Shown here in pieces: positions 30,941-40,770 of a DNA stretch of 64,000 bases. A program made the translations under genes and the position numbers. Each line of letters starts with the position of its first letter. Within the stretch, counting starts at the first letter, position 1. The stretch comes from Zymoseptoria tritici IPO323 (lineage: Eukaryota; Ascomycota; Dothideomycetes; Mycosphaerellales; Mycosphaerellaceae). Under the pieces are notes generated by a model. The model was given only the letters and a program-made list of their open reading frames with translations. It was not told the origin of the DNA and did no database searches. The stretch is from contig NC_018212.1 of assembly GCF_000219625.1 (NCBI RefSeq), positions 930,001 to 994,000 of the forward strand, read 5' to 3'.

Positions 30941-33082
30941 TCAACGCATATATCGCGCACTCAACCCCGCAAACGCATCGGGAGAGTGCCGTCCATTCGG
31001 CATCCCCTGAAAGTCCACGCTCTCGTTGCTGACGTGCCGCGCGGTACCGCCGGGTGGACCGTGAGTGGCAGGGGGTCCGAAGGGGTTGGCGTTCCCGGAG
31101 AACGAGGGCGGCATGGTGGCGCTGCGTTGAGGGACTTGCCGTTGCGGGACAGCGTCCTCGGGGAGAGATTGAAGGGGACGTGGAGGTGCCAATTGAGGTT
31201 GCCCATAAAGGGCCAGGATGGAGGTCTTGTCGTGACGGGGCGCGAGTTGCTGTTGTTGCTGAGGGAAGGATTGGAATTGGGATTGTTGCTGTGGTTGAGG
31301 TTGGGAGTAGGTGTATTGTGATTGGGGTTGTTGAACGTATTGTGCTGTCTGTATCTGTTGCACGGGTGCTTGCTGGGGTTGTTGCATGTGCTGTTGGTAT
31401 GGATTTTGGCCGGTCGTGGAAAAGGGGCTCGTTTGCTGCTGCGACTGATACTGCGGCTGCGATTGGAATTGAGTTTGTGGAAGAGGCTCAGTCTGTGCTT
31501 GAGTCGGCTGTGGCAGCGAGAAAAAATCGTTCTGCTGTCCGTAGAAGGGTTGCGGTGAGGCGGTCTGTGGCTGCGGCTGCGAGGATTGTTGCTGCCAGCT
31601 TGTACCCCACGGGTTGTTCGGTTGCTGGATCGCAGACGATTGCTGATAAGCTTGTTGAGCCTGTGCAGGTTGCTGAAAGCCCTGCTGCTGAGAAGTCTGC
31701 ACATGTGACTGGAACGCTTGCTGATTTGCGGGTGTAGGTTGTTGGAATGACGCTTGCTGTGCCCATGGATTGCTTGTTGTGGACGTTTGAGGTTGAGATT
31801 GCTGCTGCAAGAACGGGTTGTTGTGAGCAAGGGCGGTCGGTTGCTGGAATTGCTGAGGCGGTGGCTGCATTAGCTGCTGTGGTTGATCCCACGGACTGGC
31901 AGTTTGTGTGAAGCCATTGTTCTGCAAGTATGCTTGCTGGTTGCCATAGTTCTGCGTTCCATTCGTCTGAGAAACCTGCAAACCACCAAAACTGCTCTCC
32001 AACGACTGCTGCTGCTGTTGTTGTGCTTGTTGTATCGGCTGCGATTGGGCCAAGAATGGATTCCAAGATGTTGACTCTGTCGTCACCACTGGAGGCACAG
32101 ATGATGCACGCGATGGCACAGAGAGCTTCTCCTCGCGGATCGCCCATGGATCCTCGTTCGCCGTTGTCCTCTTCTCAACGCTGATACCATTCGCTCCCGT
32201 ACTGCCCATCGAGACAGGAGTCAACACGCGTGGTGCCGAAGACTTCTTCCTCAAGATTGGCTTGGTAGCCTCTCCCAACCTCGTCAGCGCCTCTACGGTC
32301 TTCTCCAGATTGCCGTTCATGCTCTTGAGCACCTCTGAGTTCTTCATCTGATCAGGAAATCCCATCTCTTGCAGCCTCTCCAATTTCAGACCGAAGTTGT
32401 TTTCAACTGTTGCCATCCTCTTGCTGAATAGCTGGCTCGACTTTCTCTGCGGTCTGTCTGGCAATGGTGAGCGTCTCTCTCTATCGCTGCCGGTGTATGC
32501 AGGCGAAAGTGGCGGAGTCCATCGATCTGGTTGCGTGGTGGGTAGCGCGGAGCTCGTGGATCGAAATGTGAATCCGAATCGCTTCTTCGGTTTCGGAGGC
32601 AAGTCTTGAGGCTCGTCGGACCCACCACCTGTGCCAGTGCTACCGGTATGCTGCGACCTCTGGCTCGCTCCAGCTGCATTGCCGCGCGGTGTCGGGCCAC
32701 CGAGAGTTCTCGTGTCGTACTTGGCGCGGATGTACTTTTCCATCGCCGCGTCCACCTCGTCAATGTCCACCGGAATGTCCGCTCGCACACTTTGCGGGTT
32801 GTAGATGCGGTTGCTAACCACGTTGCCCACGCCCTTCATGTGTTCGACCTGCTCAGCACTCCACGAGTCCATCGACAGCGACTTGACTTTGGACACGTGA
32901 GTTCCCAGCTTTCGGTGCAATGCCGCACACCGCATGCACAGGAATATGCCCAGGTTCCAACTCGCCCATCCCGGATTCTTCGCGGTGCAGTCGGCGCATC
33001 GATCGTTTCCTGGGACGCCTCGAATGAGCTCTTGCAGCATACGCTCGCTGCGAGCTTGTTGCCGCTTGCTGATGGTCGCCAT
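30941..33082 (-). CDS. ArfGAP domain protein with UBA domain and Q-rich tail (Gts1/Ucp3 type)
   Basis: 713 residues from the ATG at 33082; an upstream in-frame ATG at 33172 adds 30 residues with no domain content. The ArfGAP zinc finger C29-x2-C32-x16-C49-x2-C52 is followed by HRKLG with the expected arginine (R57). A UBA-like segment with LERLQEMGFPDQ lies near 234-272. From about residue 360 to 640 the protein is very rich in Gln and Pro. ArfGAPs stimulate GTP hydrolysis on Arf and work in vesicle traffic. The combination ArfGAP-UBA-polyQ is known from budding-yeast Gts1 and fission-yeast Ucp3. The length variation of the Q tract may be strain-specific. Confidence 0.9.
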   Translation of the reverse strand: MATISKRQQARSERMLQELIRGVPGNDRCADCTAKNPGWASWNLGIFLCMRCAALHRKLGTHVSKVKSLSMDSWSAEQVEHMKGVGNVVSNRIYNPQSVRADIPVDIDEVDAAMEKYIRAKYDTRTLGGPTPRGNAAGASQRSQHTGSTGTGGGSDEPQDLPPKPKKRFGFTFRSTSSALPTTQPDRWTPPLSPAYTGSDRERRSPLPDRPQRKSSQLFSKRMATVENNFGLKLERLQEMGFPDQMKNSEVLKSMNGNLEKTVEALTRLGEATKPILRKKSSAPRVLTPVSMGSTGANGISVEKRTTANEDPWAIREEKLSVPSRASSVPPVVTTESTSWNPFLAQSQPIQQAQQQQQQSLESSFGGLQVSQTNGTQNYGNQQAYLQNNGFTQTASPWDQPQQLMQPPPQQFQQPTALAHNNPFLQQQSQPQTSTTSNPWAQQASFQQPTPANQQAFQSHVQTSQQQGFQQPAQAQQAYQQSSAIQQPNNPWGTSWQQQSSQPQPQTASPQPFYGQQNDFFSLPQPTQAQTEPLPQTQFQSQPQYQSQQQTSPFSTTGQNPYQQHMQQPQQAPVQQIQTAQYVQQPQSQYTYSQPQPQQQSQFQSFPQQQQQLAPRHDKTSILALYGQPQLAPPRPLQSLPEDAVPQRQVPQRSATMPPSFSGNANPFGPPATHGPPGGTARHVSNESVDFQGMPNGRHSPDAFAGLSARYMR

Positions 33083-35001
33083 GGTCGCAAGGTCGGTGTG
33101 AGCGGACTGTCGGCGTTTCGTGATGCAATGCTGTGTTGGCTTGGCGTGAAGGAGAGACTGTGCCGCATGCAATTTGCAATGTGCAACGGCGCGGTTGTGT
33201 TGCTGGCGACTGCGAGGCCCCTTTCACCGCGTGGGCTCGCGTCAGCACTGCGGCTGTGTGCCAGAGCAGTGAGGGCGACAATGCAGAGAAATGAGGAGTC
33301 AGAAAGGACAGGACAGCGGTAGGGAGACCGTCGACACGACGTTGTGTGACGTGCAACACGAGGGATTGGATTGATGCCGGTCGTGTTGATGTTCGCACGT
33401 GCTTTGAGAGCCACCACCACTGCAGCACGACCACCAACACCGAAAAGCCCCACAAAAGCTTCTTCGAATTGGCTCTTTCAGCCCTCGAAGTCTAATTGGG
33501 AAACGCCTGCCACGTGGTAGATGGGCTTACCTTAGACCACATACCTTGCTCATCCTCCATTCTTCCTTGCCTGAGGTACCTACTGACACCTCATACCGTG
33601 GGCACAACAACACATGCCTCAGGTTTGACTCTGGGTGCCATTACCACGATCACGAGAAGGTCCTCGGCACGACCTCTCAACTGTGACGCCTCGGACAACG
33701 GCCATGACTTACAAAGGAGCTGGATGGAGTTTCAAGTCGCGGAGAGACGTCATGGGTCCCTCCGACTCGTCCTCCAGCGATGCCATACAGATCAGAGACG
33801 AGCATACCAGAAAGAGCGAGACGTGCTTCAGACGGCACTCACGAGCGATGCGGAATATCCACGATGGTGCAACCTGTTGTGACGTGCAAGCAGGTCATGC
33901 AGGCGGCCGCATCGTTGCACAAAGGCGGACAGCAGACAAGGCGAGATCGCTCAGCAGTTGTCCTGAGTCGGCCCACGCAGAACAATGGAAACAGGTGGTC
34001 TAAGACACCTCCGTGGCTGGCTGCAGGCTCGATCGATATGCGGAACTTCCACAATCTTCGCGTTACACTGTATATCGGGAGCGAGCCGTGTACTCAATTC
34101 CTGCGTCGTCTCGAGCTGCTTCGCAGCATGTCCAATTTTGGGCCCAGATGAGGTGACGGCTCGACCTGTATCGCAACATGTCCAAACTTGGCCCCAAATG
34201 AGATGACGGCTCAATCGAGGTTGCTACTGCACAGCCTGGGAGTTCGCCAGTGGTGCACAGCCAACGAGCACTGTGTTCGGCAAAGCTATGGCAAAAGGAC
34301 CATTCTGACCCTCTCGACTGATGAAGGAGCGAACAACGATGAGTGAGAACCAGAGTCAAAACAGCCCCCACAGCGACATCACGATTGCCGTCATGGAAGG
34401 CGCCGAGGCGGATGGCAGAAATTGCAGTGTCCGGCGTTGCTACCACTACTGTATCAAAGCTGACTCTGACCGCCGCCGAAAATACACGATGGCTGTACAT
34501 TTTCCGTAACAACGTCCAGACAACAGCTGAAACGACGGTCCTTCAATGCGGCTCCCGCCACGCTTACCGTTCCGACAACCACTATCCAGGTACGTCGAGA
34601 CGTTAGAGAGGACAGTGCAGCAGCACGTTGCTACACTCGAGCACTGTCCTTGCAGATTTCGTAGGTTTTAGCTGGCTGTGTCGCGTTTTCATCCCTGTAT
34701 CGATCAGCCTTTCGATTGAAACATCGCTTGCGTGGCCGAGCATTGACCAATCGCACTGTCGAAGAACGATCCCTTCTACGCAATGCGGCGGCGGATCAAA
34801 GGTCAGGGTCGGCCCTTCGTGTATAAGAGGCACTCTCGAGTCTGGATTCCAGCTTCTCTCCATCCTTCATCGCACACTCTCGCTATCGGGCTAATTGACC
34901 CGTCAGACCACTATTGCCATTCTCGAACAACCTTTAATAACAATCTTCATCGACCTTCAACAAACCACATTCGTTACAAACCACATCAGCCAACGCTCAA
35001 C
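33083..35001. other. intergenic between divergent genes
   Basis: Nearly 2 kb that must hold two promoters. No gene is supported. A short direct repeat of about 50 bp occurs at 34120-34210 (caacatgtccaa..ttgg..ccca.atga..tgacggctc twice). A TATA-like tataaga is at 34822. Confidence 0.45.
34822..34828 (+). promoter_or_regulatory. TATA-like box of the proline-rich protein gene
   Basis: tataaga lies 180 bp before the ATG at 35002 and is followed by a pyrimidine-rich leader, both typical of strongly expressed fungal wall-protein genes. No mapped start supports it. Confidence 0.4.
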
Positions 35002-36641
35002 ATGAAGTTCTCTACTGTCTTTACCGTGGCCATGGCCGCCGCCGGAGCTTCCGCCGCGGTTGCCCCATCATACTCTGGTGGCCAGGGCCAGAGCCCTCAA
35101 GACGCGAACGCCGCCGGGCAGCCCTCGAACGGTGCCCCAGAATACTCCAGCGGTCAGGGAGGTTCCGGTGCTCCAGCAGATGCACACCCACCAGCCGATG
35201 CTCACCCACCAGCCGATGCTCACCCACCAGCCGATGCTCACCCACCAGCCGATGCTCACAACGCACCAACAGATATGGAGGGACCATCGTGCGAGGATCA
35301 AGAGCAAGGCACCGCACCACCAGCTCCAAATGGTGGTGCGCCCGCGCCCGTGCCCATGCAGACCTCCCCGACGTACGCCAGTCCTCCGGCGGGCGGCAAC
35401 CCACAGCCAGAGGGTCACCCACCAGCTCCCGCCAGCCCACAGCCAGAGGGCCACCCACCAGCGCCGGCCAGCCCACAGCCCGAGGGTCACCCACCAGCGC
35501 CCGCCAGCCCACAGCCAGAGGGCCACCCACCAGCGCCGGCCATGCCACCGGCTCCGAACGGTGGTGCGCCCGCTTCCACAACCTGCACTACCGAAGCAGC
35601 TCCAGCTGGAACGCCTGCCGGGCCACCATCTCCACAAGGTCCTCCTCCACCACCACCTGGCCACGGATCTCCTCCACCACCGCCCAACGGAGCTGCGCCG
35701 CCTGGTCCTCCTGGTGGAACATCTCCACAGGGACCACCTCCACCACCTCCCAACGGTGGTGCGCCCGCGCCTCCGCCGAAGCAGACCTCCCCAACGTACG
35801 CCAGCCCTCCAGCGAACGGTGGCCCAGCTGGATCTCCTCCACCACCTGGCCCACACGGACCTCCTCCACCACCTCCCAATGGAGCCATGCCAGCTGGATC
35901 TCCTCCTGGCGGAGCTGCCCCGGCGTCCACATCAACCTGCACTACCGTCGTAGCCCCAGCTGGAACTCCTCCAAGCGGTCCATCCCCGCAAGGACCTCCT
36001 TCTCCTCCCAACGGAGCCTCGCCAGCCGGATCTTCTCCTGGTGGAGCTGCTCCAGGATACACTCCTTCTAACGGAGCTCCGGCCGGAGGCGCTCCAGCTG
36101 GCACTCCTCCGACCGGACAGTCACCACAAGGAACTCCTCCCAACGGAGCCGCTCCCGCCGGAACACCAGCTGGCGGAGCTGGCGGCGCTGCTCCAGGGTA
36201 CACTCCTCCAAGCGGCGGCGCAAGCGGTTCAGCCGGAACTCCTCCAAGCGGCGAAGCAAGCGGCCCAGCCGGCTCTCCTCCAAGCGGTGGAGCAGCCCCA
36301 GCTGGAACTCCTCCAACCGACGTCTCTCCAGTCGGAACGACTCCAAGCGACACCAACTCCAGCCCAGTCAACGGAGCAGCTCCAGGTCCAGGTGGCCCAA
36401 GTCCATACGGAGCCACTCCACCCTACAAGGCCAACGGCACTGCCGTCTCTCCAGCCTCCGCTAGCGGAACTGGTGCCATGCCCGGTTCTTCCATCGAGCC
36501 TTCGCAGGGCGCGGCTGACAAGCTTTCCGCTTCGACCTTTGGACTTCTCCTCGTTGGTGGTCTTGCCTTGGTGAGTTGAATCAAGCTTTGAATGAGCGAG
36601 AGATGTACATGTGGCTAACGGTTGCGGTACAGGTCTTCTAG
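35002..36641 (+). CDS. proline-rich secreted protein with tandem repeats, probably GPI-anchored
   Basis: Exon 1 is 35002-36570 and exon 2 is 36633-36641, giving 525 residues. The intron (GTGAGT, branch GGCTAAC, TACAG) separates the last two codons. Residues 1-18 are a signal peptide (MKFSTVFTVAMAAAGASA). Five HPPADA-type repeats near residue 57 onward and four copies of a 12-residue SPQPEGHPPAPA-type repeat follow, then long Pro/Gly/Ala/Ser stretches. Two short Cys-Thr-Thr motifs occur in the middle (TTCTTEAAPAG and STCTTVVAPAG). The C-terminus is a Ser/Gly spacer plus a hydrophobic tail (STFGLLLVGGLAL), as in GPI-anchored wall proteins. If the intron is kept, translation adds Val-Ser instead of Val-Phe and stops, so both forms are almost the same. 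An open frame extends 73 codons upstream but has no leader. Confidence 0.8.
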
Positions 36642-37726
36642 AGATGTCATGATTGAGAATGAGGGTGACATGGAGTTTCTGTACAACAAGGGTTAGTGCA
36701 TTTGCTATTTGAGTGGGTGTTGGGAGACAGCACAACGCGGGTATTCGTCGAAAAATACATGATCTGCTCAGCTAGCAGATGAGTTGGCTTGGTTCGCGGC
36801 GTTTTGTTGTTCAAAAAGCAAGCGGAAGAGTAATACCTATATCCACAAAACTTTTTCGGACGCCACTTCTCTCTCGTTGCTGATGCCAACCCTTTCCTTT
36901 CCCGGAACACTCCTCCCATCACATGATCGCAGCTTGACAAAGCATGAAGGACGTCTTTGCAGGGAGCGGTTGTTGCCGCTCTTGGCGGCTGCAATACACA
37001 CGAATCCTCTGCAGAGAATGTACACGTGTAGTAATTCTCCCAGCTTGCACGATAGTTGAACCTGTGCAGCCCAGCCGACCGATCCCGCCGTTTGAGGGAC
37101 TCAATCCTGCCCGGAGTGCTGTCCTGTTCATCCCATCTTCCAAACCTGGCCTGAGGTCAATGACTTGTTAACAAGGAAGAAAACCATTCAAGTGCCGGTA
37201 TACCCTTCTATTGTCTTGCAAAGCCGGTGGCTACTCCGATGCATTCAATTGCCAGATTTCTTCCGCAACAGCAGGCACATGGACCCTCACATATTGCAAG
37301 AATGGATACTCTCCAAAAGGCCGAAGTATGCCACGACCGCGAAACGTCGGTTCCTGGACCTACAGCAAGATCCTGCACGTGGAATCGGGAACGATGTCCT
37401 TCGATCTGAGACGTGTTCGGTCCCATGGACGATTGGAGCACCTAAATGGCCATTGCATTTCCTCCAGACAGGTATGTGAAACCCGGAGAGCATCCGTACG
37501 ATGCTGCCCTCTTGCGGTCGGTTCTTTATTTTCAGATCAGTGGCTTTGCATCCGAGCAACATTGCAAGAAGGCTGTGGCAGCTACTCTGCACGAAGCGGC
37601 AAGCTTTCATCCCGTGAGAAATTGTTCACGACGGAACTAAGCATTGCTTTGCGTCCACGGGCTTGTGTCCCAGAGGCCCGTGAAACTCCGTCCCGAACAG
37701 GTAATTCTCACCTGAGCTACGCTAAG
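36642..37726. other. intergenic with an unexplained long open frame
   Basis: No firm gene. A plus frame from 37211 to 37732 is open for 173 codons and includes TLTYCKNGY and several cysteines, but I cannot find an upstream exon with a signal peptide or a clean start. Confidence 0.3.
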
Positions 37727-38056
37727 AGCTGACATGCCGACTACGACCGAGACACGACCAGCAATATTCCGGGTTTTTGGAGCTGGCATGCTGACCACGA
37801 TCGAGTCGCCGAGACACGACCAGCAATATTTGTTCCGGGTTTGGAGCTGGCGTGCTTACCACGACCGAGTCACCAAGACACGACCAGCAATATGTTTGGA
37901 GCTGGCATGCTGATCACGATCCAGTCACCGAGACACGACGAGCGATATTCCAGGTTTGGAGCTGGCATTCTGAGCACGACCTAGTCACCGAGACACGACC
38001 AGCAACATTCCGGGTTTGGAGCTGGCATGCCGACCACGACCGAGATCCGCCCAGCG
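37727..38056. repeat. tandem repeat array, about 5.5 copies of a 55-64 bp unit
   Basis: Each unit runs gagctggcatgctgaccacg, then a(c/t)c(g/c)agtcaccgagacacgacc, then agcaatattccgggtttg, with small differences and indels. The array ends about 175 bp before the lipoxygenase ATG. It could be a promoter minisatellite; copies are imperfect, so it is not a recent expansion. Confidence 0.88.
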
Positions 38057-38230
38057 ATTCTCCGGACTCGGTCTGCAGCGTTGTCTCACTTTCGCCCGTG
38101 GTCATTAAGACATTGTCACCGAGCGTGGGAGCATCAATGTCCATTCTTATACTGCGTCTTTGCCAAATTTTGACCTAGGCGTTCGTTTCCCACTCTGCAT
38201 TCTGCACTCCTTACGTCCATTGTAGTAACA

Positions 38231-40164
38231 ATGCAGCCAACCGATCCGATCCTTCGTTGGGCCGTCATATGCGGGTCGCTTCTCCTGCCCGTCATTTCTC
38301 ATCCACTGAGTCCTTCGCTACCAGTCGACAACATTTCAAAGCGGGAATCTCTGCCATACACAGTTCCCAAAAATGACAACAACCCAACTTCAAGAGCAGA
38401 AGATCTTCGAAACCGGCGTGATGGGTGGCTATATGGCCCACCCGTGCTCATTGGGCCTTGGAGTGCCGCTGGAACACTTGGAGAGATCCGGAACAAGGTC
38501 GACACGACGATCGTTATCGCGGAGTCCGCAAACCAAAGGAAACTCGAGAGCGTGGACTATGCAAAGGCAAAGGACTCGACAGCTCAGGTAATGATTTCCC
38601 TTGGCCGTCGTTTTCGCGGATGAGCTGTTGACCGCGAACGATCCAGTATAACGGTCTTGCGACGCTCGACGACTACACGAAGCTGTACGATCGTGAGTGG
38701 GAGCTCAGCTCGGCTGGCGATGGACCGGCCTTGGGACTCTTGACGAATTACACGCAGGACCTTTTGTTCTCAATGGAGCGTTTGTCCCTCAACCCGTACG
38801 CGGTCCGACGACTCGGCAAAGACGAGCCGTTGCCATTTGAGGTCCCCATTGACCAAGCTACTTCGCTCGTCGGTCAGACCGCAAGCCAACTGCTACATAC
38901 TGGACGTTTGTTCTACGTCGACCACCGGAATCAAAGCAGTCTGCCTCGGGCTACTCAGTACTCTGCCAACTGCGACGCACTGTTCTACATATCTCCCGTC
39001 AACGGCGACTTCCTTCCTCTCGCGATCAGGACAAACACCGGGAGCAACCTTATATACACGCCTGCCGATGCCCCTGATGACTGGTTGTTGGCGAAGATGA
39101 TGTTCAATGTGAACGACTTCTTCATGGGCCAGTGGGACCACCTTTCGCGCACTCATCTCGTGCTTGAAGCTGCTGGCCTAGCTGCACAGCGGACAATGAG
39201 CGGACAACATCCGCTGCTAGGTCTGTTGGACAGAGGCAAGTACAACGAGTCATTCTCTCTCTCAAATCCCATCGGTGACTAACTGTTCCCAACAGTGATG
39301 TACGCAACATTCGGGTTTCGCACAGTCGCCACCGAAGCTCTGCTAGCTCCTGGTGCGGGAGTGGACAAATATTTTGGTCTCTCCGGTGCAGCTGCTGGAT
39401 TGTTCTCCAACGAGACCTACTTCAACGGCTATGCGAGCGCCGTGCAAGCGAACTACTTCCACGCCAATCTCAAGCGCCGCGGGCTGATTGAAAGTCCCGA
39501 CGGTCCAGAGCTGAAGCACTTCCCTTACTACGAAGACGCCAAGCCTCTCTACGACGCTATAAGGTCCTTTACTGGCATTTTCTGCGACTCCTACTATGAC
39601 TCCATCGACGCAGTCGACGGCGATGTCGAGCTCCAAGCATGGCTCGCTGAAGCCGACACGGCGCAAGTGTTCGACTTCCCAACCAAGGCGACAATCCGTA
39701 GTGTCTCCGACCTTGCCGATTTGATGGCCCACTTCGGCTTCATCGCCTCCATTGCGCACCACACCGTCAATCTGAACGAGCTGCTGGAAGGCTCGGGGGT
39801 GCTTCCATTCCACCCGATCGCCTTGTACAAACCCGTCCCAGACGCGAAGGGAGTCACGGATGTGGTCTCGTATCTTCCGGGCCTCGACAAAGCGCTGGCC
39901 ACCATCGACTTCTCCGCCAAGTTCGCGCGACCGCAGTACGCAGGCACGAACCGCACTTTGGTTCACATGTTCGACAGCGACGAGTTGTTGGCGAGGAGTC
40001 ATCCGAGTGCACGTGTAGCCAATGAGGATTTCAAGTCGACTATGTACGCTCGCAGCGAGGCTATCAAGAGCCGAAAGTTTGGACCCGACGGACTTAGTCA
40101 AGGTATGCCTTTCGTCTGGAAAGCGCTGGATCCGGATGTCATTGCTTGGAATGTGGCGATCTAG
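38231..40164 (+). CDS. secreted lipoxygenase, manganese-type fungal family
   Basis: Three exons, 38231-38587, 38647-39235 and 39296-40164, encode 604 residues, normal for fungal Mn-lipoxygenases. Intron 1 is GT-AG; intron 2 begins GCAAGT after AGAG and ends CAACAG with a CTAAC branch, a GC-AG intron, and only this junction keeps the frame. The signal peptide spans about 1-23, with a possible Kex2 site KR at 37-38. Metal ligands: His284 and His289 in QWDHLSRTH, His470 (or 471) and Asn474 in HHTVN, and the C-terminal isoleucine (WNVAI). The spacing between the first two histidines is x4 as in plant and animal enzymes. The product would be hydroperoxides of linoleic or linolenic acid; position and metal are not given by the sequence. 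The neighbour FAT1 acts on similar substrates. Confidence 0.92.
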
Positions 40165-40770
40165 ACGGCCATGGGTTGTTGAGGGATGATGGAATTGCGT
40201 TCTGCCGGGTCCTTCCCCTTCATTAAGCAATAAGAGCACTTGTGCGAGCAGAACGACGCGGGATTGGTAGTACTAGTGGAGGACTTAATGCAAAGATGTG
40301 TACGAGAAGAATTGCGGTGAAAGTCCTACGGCACTCTCGGTAGTTCAGACTCGACATCTTTTGTAGCCGCGATAACCGGATCTGCAGACCACGCGAGCTA
40401 TGCAACAAGATCGCTCTCGTAGGGAGCGAGGTGACAGCGTGATTGTGGTACGAAGTGCGACGGACAATGTAGTGGTATACGATGAGAAGGAAGAAGGAAG
40501 TCATACTGCGATAGGTTGTCCCTGCACCCAGGTCTATCCCAGGATCGCCTGACTTTGCACTAGTAGCGGCTAGAGGCTGCATTGTGCTGTGAATGCCGGA
40601 CCCTGTGGGGTTGGTTGGTGGCATATCCGAGGTCGAGGACTACCTTGCCAACTTCACAAGATCTCTCGGATGGAGCTGTTCGTCTTCTCTTCGACGTTCT
40701 GCAGCTCTGAGACTAATAAATCGTTTCGAATTGATCCAATCCACAACGCTTTCAAGGGCAAGGCTCAAGG
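40165..40770. other. intergenic between lipoxygenase and FAT1-like gene
   Basis: Tail-to-head spacing of about 600 bp. No gene seen; contains the FAT1-like promoter and leader. An open frame from 40593 overlaps the leader but has no homology I can name. Confidence 0.4.

Noticed and set aside
31054..32147. Long frames opposite and alongside the Q-rich ArfGAP tail
   Set aside because: Products of CAG-rich repeats read in other frames.
33083..33172. 30-residue extension of the ArfGAP protein
   Set aside because: No domain content; the ATG at 33082 lies directly before the conserved ArfGAP start.
34783..35001. 73-codon upstream extension of the proline-rich protein
   Set aside because: Would bury the signal peptide; the ATG at 35002 starts it cleanly.
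35068..36416. Several long open frames on both strands inside the proline-rich gene
   Set aside because: Low-complexity repeats keep all frames open; only the frame with a signal peptide and a GPI-type tail makes sense.
37211..37732. 173-codon plus-strand open frame with cysteines
   Set aside because: No start, leader or splice partner could be found; reported only as an open stretch.
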